Notes under the pieces: model-generated
What the model saw: the letters and a program-made list of their open reading frames with translations, nothing else
Told to the model about the DNA's origin: nothing
Database searches by the model: none
Shown: positions 16,369 through 25,416 of the stretch, in pieces
Layout: each line of letters begins with the position of its first letter
How positions within the stretch are numbered: the stretch's first letter is position 1
Assembly (NCBI RefSeq): GCF_002161085.1
Contig: NZ_NFLU01000008.1
Location: 1 to 64,000, forward strand
DNA length: 64,000 nt
Reading direction: 5' to 3'
Origin: Flavonifractor sp. An112
Lineage (GTDB): Bacteria > Bacillota > Clostridia > Oscillospirales > Oscillospiraceae
Made by a program: the position numbers and the translations under genes

Positions 16369-17598
16369 ATGACTTGTTACGAAGAACTGAAGGCCCGTGG
16401 CCTCATTGCCCAGGTCACCAACGAGGAGGAGATCTCCAAGATGATCAACGAGGGCAAGGCCGTCTTTTACATCGGCTTTGACCCTACCGCCGACTCCCTC
16501 CATGTGGGTCACTTCATGGCTCTGTGCCTGATGAAGCGGCTCCAGATGGCGGGCAACCGTCCTATCGCCCTCATCGGCGGCGGCACCGGCTACATCGGTG
16601 ACCCCTCCGGCCGTACCGATATGCGCAACATGATGACCCCGGAGACCATCCAGCACAACTGTGACTGCTTTAAGAAGCAGATGGAGCGTTTCATCGAGTT
16701 CGGCGAGGGCAAGGCCCAGATGGTGAACAACGCCGAGTGGCTCCTCAAGCTCAACTACATTGAGCTGCTCCGTGAGGTGGGCGCCTGCTTCTCCGTCAAC
16801 AATATGCTGCGGGCTGAGTGCTACAAGCAGCGCATGGAGAAGGGCCTCTCCTTCCTGGAGTTCAACTACATGATCATGCAGTCCTACGACTTCTACCATC
16901 TGTTCCAGCACTACGGCTGCAATATGCAGTTCGGCGGCGACGACCAGTGGTCCAATATGCTGGGCGGCACCGAGCTGATCCGCCGCAAGCTGGGCAAGGA
17001 CGCCCACGCCATGACCATCACCCTGCTGCTCAACTCCGAGGGCAAGAAGATGGGCAAGACTGCCAAGGGCGCCGTGTGGCTGGACCCCAATAAGACCAGC
17101 CCCTACGAGTTCTACCAGTACTGGCGCAACGTGGGCGACGGCGATGTGCTCAAGTGCCTGCGGATGCTCACCTTCCTGCCTCTGGAGCAGATCGACGAGA
17201 TGGACAAGTGGGAGGGCAGCCAGCTCAACACCGCCAAGGAGATCCTGGCCTTTGAGCTGACCAAGCTGGTTCACGGCGAGGAGGAGGCCCAAAAGGCCCA
17301 GGATGCTGCCAAGGCCCTGTTTGTGGGCGGCGGCGATATGAGCAACGTGCCCTCCACCGCCCTGGAGGCCGGTGCGCTCACCGACGGCGCCATCGGTATC
17401 CTGGACCTGATGCTGGCCTGTAAGCTGGCACCCTCCAAGAAGGAGGCCCGCCGCCTCATCGAGCAGGGCGGCGTGGAGCTGGACGGCCAGAAGGTAACGG
17501 ACGTATACACTGCCGTGACTGCCGAGCAGCTCTCCGGCGACGGTGTCATGATCAAGAAGGGCAAGAAGGTCTTCCACCGGGCCTCTCTGCAGGGCTGA
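16369..17598 (+). CDS. tyrS: Tyrosyl-tRNA synthetase
   Basis: 409-residue class I aminoacyl-tRNA synthetase charging tRNA-Tyr. HVGH (the HIGH motif), KMGKT (the KMSKS motif), [12 protein letters not shown] and the GGDDQWSNM tyrosine-binding segment are seen; a C-terminal S4-like domain ([20 protein letters not shown]) binds tRNA. ATG codons at 16363 and 16369 are possible; AAAGGAG at 16355-16361 fits 16369. Regulated by the T-box leader at 15748-16018. Confidence 0.95.
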   Translation: MTCYEELKARGLIAQVTNEEEISKMINEGKAVFYIGFDPTADSLHVGHFMALCLMKRLQMAGNRPIALIGGGTGYIGDPSGRTDMRNMMTPETIQHNCDCFKKQMERFIEFGEGKAQMVNNAEWLLKLNYIELLREVGACFSVNNMLRAECYKQRMEKGLSFLEFNYMIMQSYDFYHLFQHYGCNMQFGGDDQWSNMLGGTELIRRKLGKDAHAMTITLLLNSEGKKMGKTAKGAVWLDPNKTSPYEFYQYWRNVGDGDVLKCLRMLTFLPLEQIDEMDKWEGSQLNTAKEILAFELTKLVHGEEEAQKAQDAAKALFVGGGDMSNVPSTALEAGALTDGAIGILDLMLACKLAPSKKEARRLIEQGGVELDGQKVTDVYTAVTAEQLSGDGVMIKKGKKVFHRASLQG

Positions 17599-17605
17599 GT
17601 GTTCA

Positions 17606-17637
17606 GGGGCTGCCGTCAGTGGGGCAGCCCCTTTCTT
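17606..17637 (+). terminator. Intrinsic terminator after tyrS
   Basis: GGGGCTGCC (17606-17614) pairs with GGCAGCCCC (17623-17631), followed by TTTCTT. Confidence 0.85.
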
Positions 17638-17655
17638 AATTTTACCTGACTTTGG

Positions 17656-17684
17656 TTGCAGGCGACAAACAGGCATGATACAAT
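17656..17684 (+). promoter_or_regulatory. Sigma-A promoter of the AI-2E family gene
   Basis: TTGCAG (17656-17661), 17-base spacer, TACAAT (17679-17684). Confidence 0.7.
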
Positions 17685-17747
17685 AAACCTGTTGGAAGGC
17701 TTACCGCCCCGGCAATGTGTGTGGCGGCTGCAAAGGAGGAAGGCACT

Positions 17748-18941
17748 GTGCCGGAAAAAGAGGACCCGAAGAACAAGAAGAAATGGTACATCCTGGATGG
17801 CAGCCATGTGCAGCTGCTCATTGTGCTCATCGTTGCCATCCTGTTCTATGTGGGATTGAACCATTTCAGCGTAGTAACTGTCCGAATCAACCAGTTTATG
17901 GGGGTGTTGTCCCCGTTTATCGTGGGCTTTGCCATTGCCTATCTGCTCAATACCCCCATGTGCTTTTTTGAGCGAAAACTCTTTCCCAACCACCGGTTTA
18001 AGCGTGCGTTGTCCATTTTGCTGGTCTATGTGCTGGCCTTTGCGGTGGTGGCCATTCTGCTGGGGCTCATCGTGCCTCAGGTGGTACAGAGCGTCAAGGA
18101 CCTGGCGGGCAATATGCAGACCTACCTGACCAGCCTGGATCAGCTGGTGCAGGATCTGACCGAGCAATTTGATCTGGATGCCGACGCCATCAACGATATG
18201 TTCGGTAACTTCCAAAACATGATCAGCAACATGACCGCAAAAGCGGCGGAGGCCCTGCCCCAGCTGCTGGATGTGGGCTTTGCCATCGGCAGCGGCGTGA
18301 TTGCGGGTATCACCGCCCTGATCTCCTCTATCTATATGCTGGCGGGGAAGGATCGGCTGGTACCCCAGCTGAAAAAGCTCCTCTACGCCACCGTGTCCAA
18401 GCGCCGGTCCGACTGGCTGCTGGGGGTATGCGGTCAGGCAAACCGGGTGTTCGTGGGCTTTATCAACGGCAAGATCATCGATTCCGCCATCATCGGCGTG
18501 CTCTGCTTCATCCTGTGCGCCATTTTCCGGATCCCCTACCCCATGCTGGTCAGCGTCACCGTGGGCGTCACCAATGTGATCCCCTTCTTTGGCCCCATCA
18601 TCGGCGCCATTCCCTGTCTGTTTATTCTGGTGATCGTGGACCCCTGGGCCGCCCTGCGGTTCTTTGCCCTGGTCATCGGATTGCAGCAGTTTGACGGCAA
18701 CATCCTGGGGCCCAAGATCCTGGGCGACAGCACCGGCCTGTCCGCCATCTGGGTGCTCATCTCCATTGTCACCTGCGGCGGCCTGTTTGGCTTCCCTGGC
18801 ATGATCCTGGGCGTGCCTACCTTCGCTGTGCTCTATGCTTTGGTTCGGGAGTGGGTCAACAAGCGTCTCAAGGCAAAAAAAATCGACGGCAACGGCAAGC
18901 CCCTGGAGGAGCAGCCCCAAACACCGCCGGACAAAGAATGA
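17748..18941 (+). CDS. AI-2E family transporter
   Basis: 397-residue polytopic membrane protein of the AI-2E/UPF0118 family, with about eight helices and the conserved NVIPFFGPIIGAIP segment. Members are thought to export autoinducer-2 or act as ion antiporters; the substrate here is unknown. A GTG at 17748 after AAAGGAGG (17732-17739) is preferred over an in-frame ATG at 17715. A charged, lysine-rich head precedes the first helix and a glutamine/proline-rich tail ends the protein. Confidence 0.85.
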   Translation: MPEKEDPKNKKKWYILDGSHVQLLIVLIVAILFYVGLNHFSVVTVRINQFMGVLSPFIVGFAIAYLLNTPMCFFERKLFPNHRFKRALSILLVYVLAFAVVAILLGLIVPQVVQSVKDLAGNMQTYLTSLDQLVQDLTEQFDLDADAINDMFGNFQNMISNMTAKAAEALPQLLDVGFAIGSGVIAGITALISSIYMLAGKDRLVPQLKKLLYATVSKRRSDWLLGVCGQANRVFVGFINGKIIDSAIIGVLCFILCAIFRIPYPMLVSVTVGVTNVIPFFGPIIGAIPCLFILVIVDPWAALRFFALVIGLQQFDGNILGPKILGDSTGLSAIWVLISIVTCGGLFGFPGMILGVPTFAVLYALVREWVNKRLKAKKIDGNGKPLEEQPQTPPDKE

Positions 18942-18971
18942 AAAAAGACCGCCCATTGGGCGGTCTTTTTT
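18941..18971. terminator. Bidirectional terminator between the AI-2E gene and dapB
   Basis: GACCGCCCA (18947-18955) and TGGGCGGTC (18957-18965), flanked by A6 on the left and T7 on the right, so it can serve both convergent genes. Confidence 0.9.
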
Positions 18972-18976
18972 TGCTG

Positions 18977-19744
18977 TTAGGAAAGGGTGGCCTGGACCAG
19001 ATCAGTCATGGAGTAGAGACCAGGGGCCTCCATACCGGCAAGAAATCGGGCCGCCCGGATGGCGCCGGAGGCAAAGACCTCTCGGCTCATGGCGGAGTGG
19101 CTCAGGGTGATGACCTCATTCTCACCGGCAAAGATCACGTCGTGATCTCCCACGATGCCGCCGCCGCGGACAGAGCAGATGCCGATCTCCTCCTTGTCTC
19201 TGGCCTTGCGGACGCTGTGGCGGTTACACACATAGTCGGGCTGGTAGGGAAGAGCGGATGCCGCCGCGTCGGCCAGCATGAGGGCGGTGCCGCTGGGGGC
19301 GTCCACCTTTTTATTATGGTGTTTTTCCACGATCTCAATATCGTAGTCCGTCCCCAGAGCCGCGGTTGCCTGGCGTACCAGGGCCAGCAGCACATTGACT
19401 CCCAGGGACATATTGGCGGAGCGGAACACGGGGATGACCCGCGCCGCCTGGCCGATGGCGGCCAGCTGCTCCTCCGAGTAGCCGGTGGTGGCCAGCACTG
19501 CCGGGATGTTCCGCTGCAAACAGAAGTCCAGCAGAGCGGGCAGGGCGGCAGGGGAGGAGAAGTCGATGAGGGCATCAGCCTGCCCCTGGAACTCAGCGGG
19601 GGAGGAGAACACGGGGAAGTCCCGGTCGCCAGTCCCCAGCAGGTCAAATCCGGCGGCGATTTCCAGGTCGGGCTGGGCGGCGCACAGGTGCTCCACTGCC
19701 CGGCCCATCCGGCCGTTGCAGCCGGAGAGGATCAAACGAAGCAT
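18977..19744 (-). CDS. dapB: 4-hydroxy-tetrahydrodipicolinate reductase
   Basis: 255-residue DapB, second committed step of lysine/diaminopimelate and dipicolinate synthesis. N-terminal nucleotide-binding SGCNGRMGRAVE, VEKHHNKKVDAPSGTA substrate motif, and the C-terminal tail are conserved. Upstream in-frame ATGs exist (up to 19840), but the start at 19744 has AAAGGATG about seven bases before it and gives family length. Third gene of asd-dapA-dapB, under the lysine riboswitch. Confidence 0.95.
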   Translation of the reverse strand: MLRLILSGCNGRMGRAVEHLCAAQPDLEIAAGFDLLGTGDRDFPVFSSPAEFQGQADALIDFSSPAALPALLDFCLQRNIPAVLATTGYSEEQLAAIGQAARVIPVFRSANMSLGVNVLLALVRQATAALGTDYDIEIVEKHHNKKVDAPSGTALMLADAAASALPYQPDYVCNRHSVRKARDKEEIGICSVRGGGIVGDHDVIFAGENEVITLSHSAMSREVFASGAIRAARFLAGMEAPGLYSMTDLVQATLS

Positions 19745-19767
19745 TTCCAACATCCTTTCCCAGTGGC

Positions 19768-20661
19768 TCAGGCGGAGAGCAGTCCCACCTTGACCATAGA
19801 CTGACGGAGGGTCTCCAGCGGTCCGTCGCTCATATCGCACAGAGGCAGGCGGAGGGAGCCGATGTCGTAGCCCGCCAGATTCATGGCAGCCTTGATGGGA
19901 ATGGGGTTGACCTCCAGGAAGAGGGCGTCAATGAAGTCCATGTAGCCCAGCTGAAGGGCGGCGGCCTGGTCAAACTTGCCCTCCAGGCACAGGTGGGTCA
20001 TCTGGATCATGACCTCGGGAGCGATGTTGGCTACCACCGAGATCACGCCCTTGGCTCCCAGGCTCATCATGGGGACCACCTGGTCGTCGTTGCCCGACCA
20101 GACATAGAAGTCGTCGCCGCAGATGGCCAGGGTGTGAGCCAGCAGAGAGAAGTTGCCGCTGGCCTCCTTGACGCCGTTGATGTTGGGGTGCTGGGAGAGC
20201 ACCTTGTAGGTCTCGGCGGTGAAGGAAACGCCGGTGCGGGAGGGCACATTATAGAGGATAATGGGCAGATCCACCCGGTCGGCAATGTATTCGTAGTGCT
20301 TGATGAGGCCGGTCTGGGACGCCTTGTTGTAGTAGGGGGTGACGTGCAGCAGGGCGTCGGCACCGGAGTCCTGGGCGTGCTGGGACAGGTAGACGGCGGC
20401 GGAAGTATCGTTGCTGCCCGCGCCGGCAATGACCTTGACCCGGCCGTTCACCCGCTTGACACAGTATTCCACGGCGGCAATGTGCTCCCGGATGGTCAGG
20501 GTGGAACACTCTCCGGTGGTGCCGCAGACGCAGATGGCGTCCAGGCCCCGCTCGATCTGCTCGTCGATGATTTTCCCGAACTGATCGTAGTTGATGGCGC
20601 CGCTGTGGTCAAACGGGGTGATGATGGCGGAACAGGCTCCGGTAAAAACAGGCTCTCTCAT
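19768..20661 (-). CDS. dapA: 4-hydroxy-tetrahydrodipicolinate synthase
   Basis: 297-residue TIM-barrel aldolase condensing pyruvate with aspartate semialdehyde. GTTGECSTL, the YNVPSRTG motif with catalytic tyrosine, and the Schiff-base lysine in INGVKEASGN are visible. The ATG at 20661 lies downstream of AAGGAGG, whereas the longer frame to 20700 lacks a site. It sits eight bases downstream of asd. Confidence 0.95.
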   Translation of the reverse strand: MREPVFTGACSAIITPFDHSGAINYDQFGKIIDEQIERGLDAICVCGTTGECSTLTIREHIAAVEYCVKRVNGRVKVIAGAGSNDTSAAVYLSQHAQDSGADALLHVTPYYNKASQTGLIKHYEYIADRVDLPIILYNVPSRTGVSFTAETYKVLSQHPNINGVKEASGNFSLLAHTLAICGDDFYVWSGNDDQVVPMMSLGAKGVISVVANIAPEVMIQMTHLCLEGKFDQAAALQLGYMDFIDALFLEVNPIPIKAAMNLAGYDIGSLRLPLCDMSDGPLETLRQSMVKVGLLSA

Positions 20662-20669
20662 AATTAGGG

Positions 20670-21755
20670 TTACCTCCTTGAAATGTAACCCTCCGCGCAC
20701 AGAAGTTCGGCAAGAAGGACTGCGCCGCCCGCGGCGCCGCGAAGGGTATTGTGGGACAGGCAGACGAACTTATAGTCGTACTGCGTGTCGGGACGCAGAC
20801 GGCCAATGCAGACCGCCATGCCGCCCTCGGTCATCCGGTCCAGCCGGGTCTGAGGACGGTCGGGCTCCTCAAAGTAGTGCAGGAACTGCTTGGGAGCGGA
20901 GGGCAGGGCCAGCTCCTGGGCACGGCCCTTGTAATTTGCCCAGATCTCTTTGATCTCCTCCATAGAGGGTTTGTTCTCAAAGCGTGCGAACACAGCGGCC
21001 ATATGGCCGTTGGACGCGGGCACCCGCAGACACTGGGCGGTGATGGCGGGGGACTGGGCGTTGACGATGACCCCGTTCTCCACCTTGCCCCACAGCTTCA
21101 GGGGCTCCTGCTCGCTCTTCTCCTCCTCGCCGCCGATGTAGGGGATCACATTGTCCACCATCTCAGGCCAGGTGTCGAAGGTTTTGCCCGCGCCGGAAAT
21201 AGCCTGATAGGTGCAGACCAGCACCTGGTTCAGGCCGAAGCCGCGCAGGGGGTGCAGGGCGGGAACATAGCTCTGGAGGGAGCAGTTGGACTTAACGGCA
21301 ATGAACCCGCGCTCCACCCCCAGTCGCTTTCGCTGGTCCTCGATGACTTTGATATGCTCGGGATTGATCTCCGGCACCACCATAGGCACGTCGGGCGTCC
21401 AGCGGTGAGCGGAGTTGTTGGAGACCACGGGGCACTCGTGCTTGGCGTAGGCCTCCTCCAGAGCCTGAATCTCTTCCTTCTTCATATCCACGGCGGAAAA
21501 GACAAAATCCACCTGGGAGGCAATGGCCTCGATATCGGCCTCCGCGTTCATGACCACCATCTTCTTGGCCTCTTCGGGCATGGGATTCTCCAGAGCCCAG
21601 CGGGAGCCGATGGCTTCCTCATAGGTCTTGCCGGCGGAGCGGCTGCTGGCCGCAATGACAGTGAGCTGGAACCAGGGGTGATTCTCCAGCAGGGAAACAA
21701 AACGCTGGCCCACCATACCGGTGCCGCCGATGACGCCTACTTTGTATTTTTCCAT
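20670..21755 (-). CDS. asd: Aspartate-semialdehyde dehydrogenase
   Basis: 361-residue NADPH-dependent enzyme converting aspartyl phosphate to aspartate semialdehyde. The N-terminal GGTGMVGQRF, active-site SNCSLQSYVPAL with cysteine, and length match the longer archaeal/yeast-type Asd subgroup rather than the E. coli type. Start chosen at 21755, where GGAGG lies seven bases upstream (an ATG two codons earlier overlaps it). First gene of the lysine operon. Confidence 0.93.
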   Translation of the reverse strand: MEKYKVGVIGGTGMVGQRFVSLLENHPWFQLTVIAASSRSAGKTYEEAIGSRWALENPMPEEAKKMVVMNAEADIEAIASQVDFVFSAVDMKKEEIQALEEAYAKHECPVVSNNSAHRWTPDVPMVVPEINPEHIKVIEDQRKRLGVERGFIAVKSNCSLQSYVPALHPLRGFGLNQVLVCTYQAISGAGKTFDTWPEMVDNVIPYIGGEEEKSEQEPLKLWGKVENGVIVNAQSPAITAQCLRVPASNGHMAAVFARFENKPSMEEIKEIWANYKGRAQELALPSAPKQFLHYFEEPDRPQTRLDRMTEGGMAVCIGRLRPDTQYDYKFVCLSHNTLRGAAGGAVLLAELLCAEGYISRR

Positions 21756-21820
21756 GACCATACCTCCGTTGCTCAAAGTTTATTCCAACACCGGCCTGTC
21801 TCAGACCGGAAACTCATAGC

Positions 21821-21863
21821 GAAAAGAAAAAGAAAATCAGCAGTTTACAGAACTGCTGATTTT
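21821..21863 (-). terminator. Riboswitch-controlled terminator before asd
   Basis: On the minus strand AAAATCAGCAGTT pairs with AACTGCTGATTTT (plus 21833-21845 and 21851-21863), followed by a T-rich run (plus 21821-21832). It lies between the lysine aptamer and asd and is the natural expression platform. Confidence 0.85.
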
Positions 21864-21904
21864 GTACTATAATGACAGGGACAGCGCGTCCCCGACCATA
21901 CCAG

Positions 21905-22080
21905 ACAAAAGCAGACAGCACTCCGCCGCGTGTGCGGCGACAGTCGAACGGATCTTATCCGGGCGACCAGGCAAACGCACCACCGGGAGCGTCCCTTCGG
22001 CGGCCTCCCCTTTCACGCGGTTCACCGGGCCCGGCACCCTCACCACGCTACTCTTGAAGAGCCGCGCCTCTATCCTGCAA
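21905..22080 (-). promoter_or_regulatory. Lysine riboswitch (L box)
   Basis: Read on the minus strand the segment contains the L-box hallmarks in order: GATAGAGGCGC, CAAGAGTAG, GAAAGGGGAGGCCGCCGAAG, a GGTGGTGCG element, GACTGTCGCCG and GGAGTGCTGTC. It lies upstream of asd-dapA-dapB, and lysine binding should favour the terminator at 21821-21863. Confidence 0.92.
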
Positions 22081-22107
22081 ATGTAATTTCGCTATTTAGT
22101 TTGCAAA

Positions 22108-22137
22108 ATTGTACCACAAGTTCTGGCAAAGTGTCAA
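22108..22137 (-). promoter_or_regulatory. Sigma-A promoter of the lysine operon
   Basis: On the minus strand TTGACA (22137-22132), an 18-base spacer and TACAAT (22113-22108), just upstream of the L-box aptamer. Confidence 0.88.
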
Positions 22138-22163
22138 CGAAAGCGAGATGGGATTTCCGCCAA

Positions 22164-23864
22164 ATGAAAACGGGAAAGATGAAAAAAATTGTGCAGATTG
22201 CAGCCCTGGCCCTGGCCATTGCCCTTCCACTGAGCCAGGCGCCGGCCTCCGCCGCCTCGGTGGCGGTGGACCCCACCATTAAAGTGGGTATCTTTTACGG
22301 CTCCAACGCCCTGCCCGGCGCCAACCTGCTCAACGATGTGGGCAGCGGGTACCGGCTGGGCTATTATGACGACAACCGGGTGTTTCAGCAGCTGGCCGCC
22401 ACCAGTGAGACCGCCATCTCGGTGGTCAAAACCCAGAATGTCTACTACGGCAAGGTGGGGACGTGGAGCGGCTATTACGACACCATTACCTCCAATATCG
22501 CCGTGGGCTGCTGGCATTTGAAGCTGCCCGGCAGCTACAGCTCCTACGACGAGGCTGCCGCGGCCGCTTCCGCCTATTCCGGCGGCTTTGCGGCCTGGAT
22601 CGACGGGACGTGGCAGGCCAGAGTGGGGGCCTACCTGGACAAGGAATCTGCCCAGGCCGCCCAGACCAGCCTTGGCCTTGGGGACGCCGAGGTGGTTGGT
22701 ACCTCCAGCGCCGGGGTGTCGGTGGTCAAGACGGGCACCAGCCAGATCCTCTTCCAGTTTGACAGCGCCTCCAAGTGTCTGGGCATCAAGCCCGGCCTGG
22801 ACGACAGCGTCAAGACCGAGACCATTTTCCGGGGCTGTACCTATTACGGCGGCTTCCAGTATCAGCGGGTGAGCGGCGGCAACCTGACGGTGAGCAATGT
22901 CATTGGCCTGGAGGACTATGTACAGGGAGTCATTGTCCGGGAGATGAGCTCCTCCTGGCCCACAGAGGCACTGAAAGCCCAGGCGGTGAGTGCCCGTACC
23001 TACGCTTACCGCAACTACACCGCCAGCAAGCACAAGAGCCAGGGCTTCGACATCTGCAACTCCACCTGCTGTCAGGTGTACTACGGTATGGACGAGGTGA
23101 CGGCCAACAGCAGCAAGGCGGTGGAGGAGACTTATGGCGAATACGCCTGGTACAACGGCTCCCTCATTGAGGCGGTATACTCCTCTCACGACGGCGGCGC
23201 CACCGAGAGCGCCGTCAATGTGTGGGGGAGCAACGTGGCCTACCTCATCGGCAAGTACGACCCCTATGAAGCGTCGGTGGCCAGCAAGGTCCCCAACTAC
23301 AACTGGACGGTGACCTACACCGCCCAGGAGCTCACCGACCTGCTCAATTCCAAGGGCTATACCAACTCGGGCATCGTGGACTTCAAGGTCACCAAGACCA
23401 GCCCCACCGGCAATGCCATTGAGATCACCTTCACCGACTCCTCCGGCAAGAGTTGGAGCAAGATCCGGGACGACTGCCGCACCTTCCTGGGGCTGCGGTC
23501 CATCCATTACACCGTGTCCAGCTCCGCCGGCAGCGGCTCGTCCGGCGGGGGAGGGAGCTACACGGTGAACGGAAATGGTACCCTCGGCAGCCTGGACGGG
23601 GCCTATGCCATCGACGGCAGCGGTTCCACCTCCAAGCTGAGCGGCGACGTGTACATCATTGACGGCAGCGGCCAGGTGACCCAGGCCGCGCCCTCCGGCG
23701 GCAGCGGCGGGGACAGCTCTGCTGTGTTCACCATCACCGGCTCCGGCTGGGGCCACAACGTGGGCATGAGCCAGTGGGGCGCTTATGCCATGGCCCAGCA
23801 GGGCTATACTTATCAGGATATCCTGACCTTCTACTATACTGGAATAGAGGTGCGCAAGCCATAA
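22164..23864 (+). CDS. Secreted SpoIID/LytB domain protein
   Basis: 566 residues. Signal peptide (hydrophobic [12 protein letters not shown], cut near ASA), a SPOR-like segment (about residues 120-165, [13 protein letters not shown] and [15 protein letters not shown]), then a SpoIID domain with [28 protein letters not shown] and a C-terminal [17 protein letters not shown] motif. SpoIID proteins are lytic transglycosylases acting on peptidoglycan; a Gly/Ser-rich insertion separates the last two motifs. No sigma-E type promoter was seen, so this may be a cell-wall SpoIID/LytB paralog rather than the engulfment SpoIID. Start at 22164 or 22179 is uncertain. It overlaps queA by four bases. Confidence 0.83.
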   Translation: MKTGKMKKIVQIAALALAIALPLSQAPASAASVAVDPTIKVGIFYGSNALPGANLLNDVGSGYRLGYYDDNRVFQQLAATSETAISVVKTQNVYYGKVGTWSGYYDTITSNIAVGCWHLKLPGSYSSYDEAAAAASAYSGGFAAWIDGTWQARVGAYLDKESAQAAQTSLGLGDAEVVGTSSAGVSVVKTGTSQILFQFDSASKCLGIKPGLDDSVKTETIFRGCTYYGGFQYQRVSGGNLTVSNVIGLEDYVQGVIVREMSSSWPTEALKAQAVSARTYAYRNYTASKHKSQGFDICNSTCCQVYYGMDEVTANSSKAVEETYGEYAWYNGSLIEAVYSSHDGGATESAVNVWGSNVAYLIGKYDPYEASVASKVPNYNWTVTYTAQELTDLLNSKGYTNSGIVDFKVTKTSPTGNAIEITFTDSSGKSWSKIRDDCRTFLGLRSIHYTVSSSAGSGSSGGGGSYTVNGNGTLGSLDGAYAIDGSGSTSKLSGDVYIIDGSGQVTQAAPSGGSGGDSSAVFTITGSGWGHNVGMSQWGAYAMAQQGYTYQDILTFYYTGIEVRKP

Positions 23865-24886
23865 AGACGTCTGATTTTGACTTTTACCTGCCGGAGGAGC
23901 TGATCGCTCAGACTCCTCTGGAAAAGCGGGACTCCTCCCGGCTGCTGGTGCTGGACAAGCACACCGGCGAAACGAAGCATATGCACTTTTTCGATCTGCC
24001 TACCCTGCTGAGACCGGGAGACTGCCTGGTGCTCAACGACTCCAGGGTGCTGCCCGCCCGGCTCATCGGCCACCGGGAGCCCGGTGGGGGAGCGGTGGAG
24101 GTGCTGCTGCTCATCGACCGGGGCAATAAGACCTGGGAGTGCCTGGTGCGGCCCGGCCGTAAGATGCGTCCGGGTACGAAGGTGTCCTTCGGCGAGGGCC
24201 AGCTCACCGCCGAGGTCACCGAGGTGCTGGAGGGCGGCAACCGGCTGGTCCGCTTCGACTATGAGGGCATTTTCCTGGAAAAGCTGGAGCAGCTGGGCAA
24301 GATGCCTCTGCCTCCTTACATTAAGGCCGAGCTTAACGACCCGGAGCGGTATCAGACCGTCTACTCACGGGAGGTGGGCTCCGCCGCCGCCCCCACCGCC
24401 GGTCTCCACTTCACCAAGGAACTGCTCAAGCAGGTGGAGGACATGGGGGTGCGTCTGGCCTATGTGACCCTCCATGTGGGCCTGGGCACCTTCCGCCCGG
24501 TGAAGGAGGAGGATATCCTGGACCACGAGATGCACTCGGAGTACTGCATGATCTCCGCCGAGACCGCCGAGACCATCAACCGCACCAAGGCCGAGGGAGG
24601 CCGGGTGATCTGCGTGGGCACCACTTCCTGCCGCACCATTGAGAGCTGGGCGGCAGAGGACGGAACCCTGAAGGAGAGCGCCGGATGGACCAATATCTTC
24701 ATCTATCCGGGCTACAAATTCAAGGTGCTGGACTGCCTCATCACCAACTTCCATCTGCCGGAATCCACCCTCATCATGCTGGTGTCCGCCCTGGCGGGCC
24801 GGGAGCGCATCCTGGCCGCCTACAAGGAGGCGGTAGAGCAGAAATACCGCTTCTTCTCCTTCGGAGACGCCATGTTTATCTGCTGA
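23861..24886 (+). CDS. queA: S-adenosylmethionine:tRNA ribosyltransferase-isomerase QueA (apparent ATA start)
   Basis: 341-residue QueA, which adds epoxyqueuosine to tRNA from preQ1 and [38 protein letters not shown] and [15 protein letters not shown] are conserved. Family proteins begin M-K-T-S-D-F-D; here the equivalent codons are ATA AAG ACG, overlapping the preceding stop as ATAA and nine bases after AGAGGTG. The only ordinary in-frame start is an ATG at 23774, deep in the SpoIID gene, which would add 29 alien residues. The AUA start is therefore likely, or an ATG carries a mutation or sequencing error. tgt of the same pathway lies at 34252. Confidence 0.9.
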   Translation: MKTSDFDFYLPEELIAQTPLEKRDSSRLLVLDKHTGETKHMHFFDLPTLLRPGDCLVLNDSRVLPARLIGHREPGGGAVEVLLLIDRGNKTWECLVRPGRKMRPGTKVSFGEGQLTAEVTEVLEGGNRLVRFDYEGIFLEKLEQLGKMPLPPYIKAELNDPERYQTVYSREVGSAAAPTAGLHFTKELLKQVEDMGVRLAYVTLHVGLGTFRPVKEEDILDHEMHSEYCMISAETAETINRTKAEGGRVICVGTTSCRTIESWAAEDGTLKESAGWTNIFIYPGYKFKVLDCLITNFHLPESTLIMLVSALAGRERILAAYKEAVEQKYRFFSFGDAMFIC

Positions 24887-24894
24887 AACAGCCA

Positions 24895-24930
24895 AAAGGC
24901 CTGCCGTAGTAAAACGGCAGGCCTTTTTTA
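24895..24930 (+). terminator. Intrinsic terminator after queA
   Basis: AAAAGGCCTGCCGT (24895-24908) pairs with ACGGCAGGCCTTTT (24913-24926), followed by more T. The T tract abuts the stop of the glycosyltransferase remnant. Confidence 0.9.
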
Positions 24931-25052
24931 CATCCTTCTCAGTACCTCCACGTTGCCCGCCAGCCGGGGATCGGAAGGGGAGAGGGCAAGAGTTCCCGGT
25001 CATCCAAACGAGCCGCGACGTTATCGGCGGAGCCGGTGTCCAGCACCACCGG
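24928..25052 (-). pseudogene. Remnant of a glycosyltransferase gene like the one at 29143-30216
   Basis: The minus strand encodes an end matching the intact gene (SPSDPRLAGNVEVLRRM and stop at 24928-24930), fused without the middle to a piece matching its N-terminal region (VVLDTGSADNVAARLDD, about 24992-25052). Roughly 900 bases of the middle are missing and the two pieces are out of frame. It is a decayed second copy of the glycosyltransferase found 4 kb away in the same orientation. Confidence 0.8.
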
Positions 25053-25416
25053 TTGAGTGATATCACAAAAATAATTATTTACCATAAAATATAGATTAAG
25101 TTATGACTATAAAAATATGGAATTTATGCGGAACTGTGATTTTGGAATGTGAAAATGGTCGAATTGTTTGTTTTTTGCTGCTTTTTGCGGACTCTGTCAC
25201 AGCAATCTTTGGGAGGAAAGCAGTTTTATCTTGCCTTTTCGCACCTTTTTAGGGTACAATATTACACATATGATAGGCAAGGTATATGTTTTGTGACAGG
25301 AGGTGCAATGCGGTAAGAGTGATGAATTCCTATTGCCGGCACATAAGACCAGGAAAGCAACCGCAATTTGTGTCGGAAATAGCCTTTTATAAAACTCAAA
25401 AGGAGGAATTGATGAA
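25053..25416 (+). promoter_or_regulatory. AT-rich leader of the SLH protein gene with putative promoter
   Basis: This stretch is much richer in A and T than its surroundings. TTGCCT (25231-25236) and TACAAT (25255-25260) with an 18-base spacer form a plausible promoter, leaving a leader of about 150 bases. A start-stop unit ATGCGGTAA at 25308-25316 follows a GGAGG. No known riboswitch was recognised, and bases 25053-25230 show nothing else. Confidence 0.5.

Noticed and set aside
18851-19804. 317-codon plus-strand frame opposite dapB
   Set aside because: It crosses the bidirectional terminator and is the antisense of a clear dapB gene.
23774-23860. ATG at 23774 as the queA start
   Set aside because: It lies inside the SpoIID gene and adds 29 residues with no family match; the good ribosome site is next to the ATA.
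25308-25316. Two-codon reading unit ATGCGGTAA after a GGAGG
   Set aside because: Too short to call a gene; it may be a leader start-stop but nothing supports regulation.
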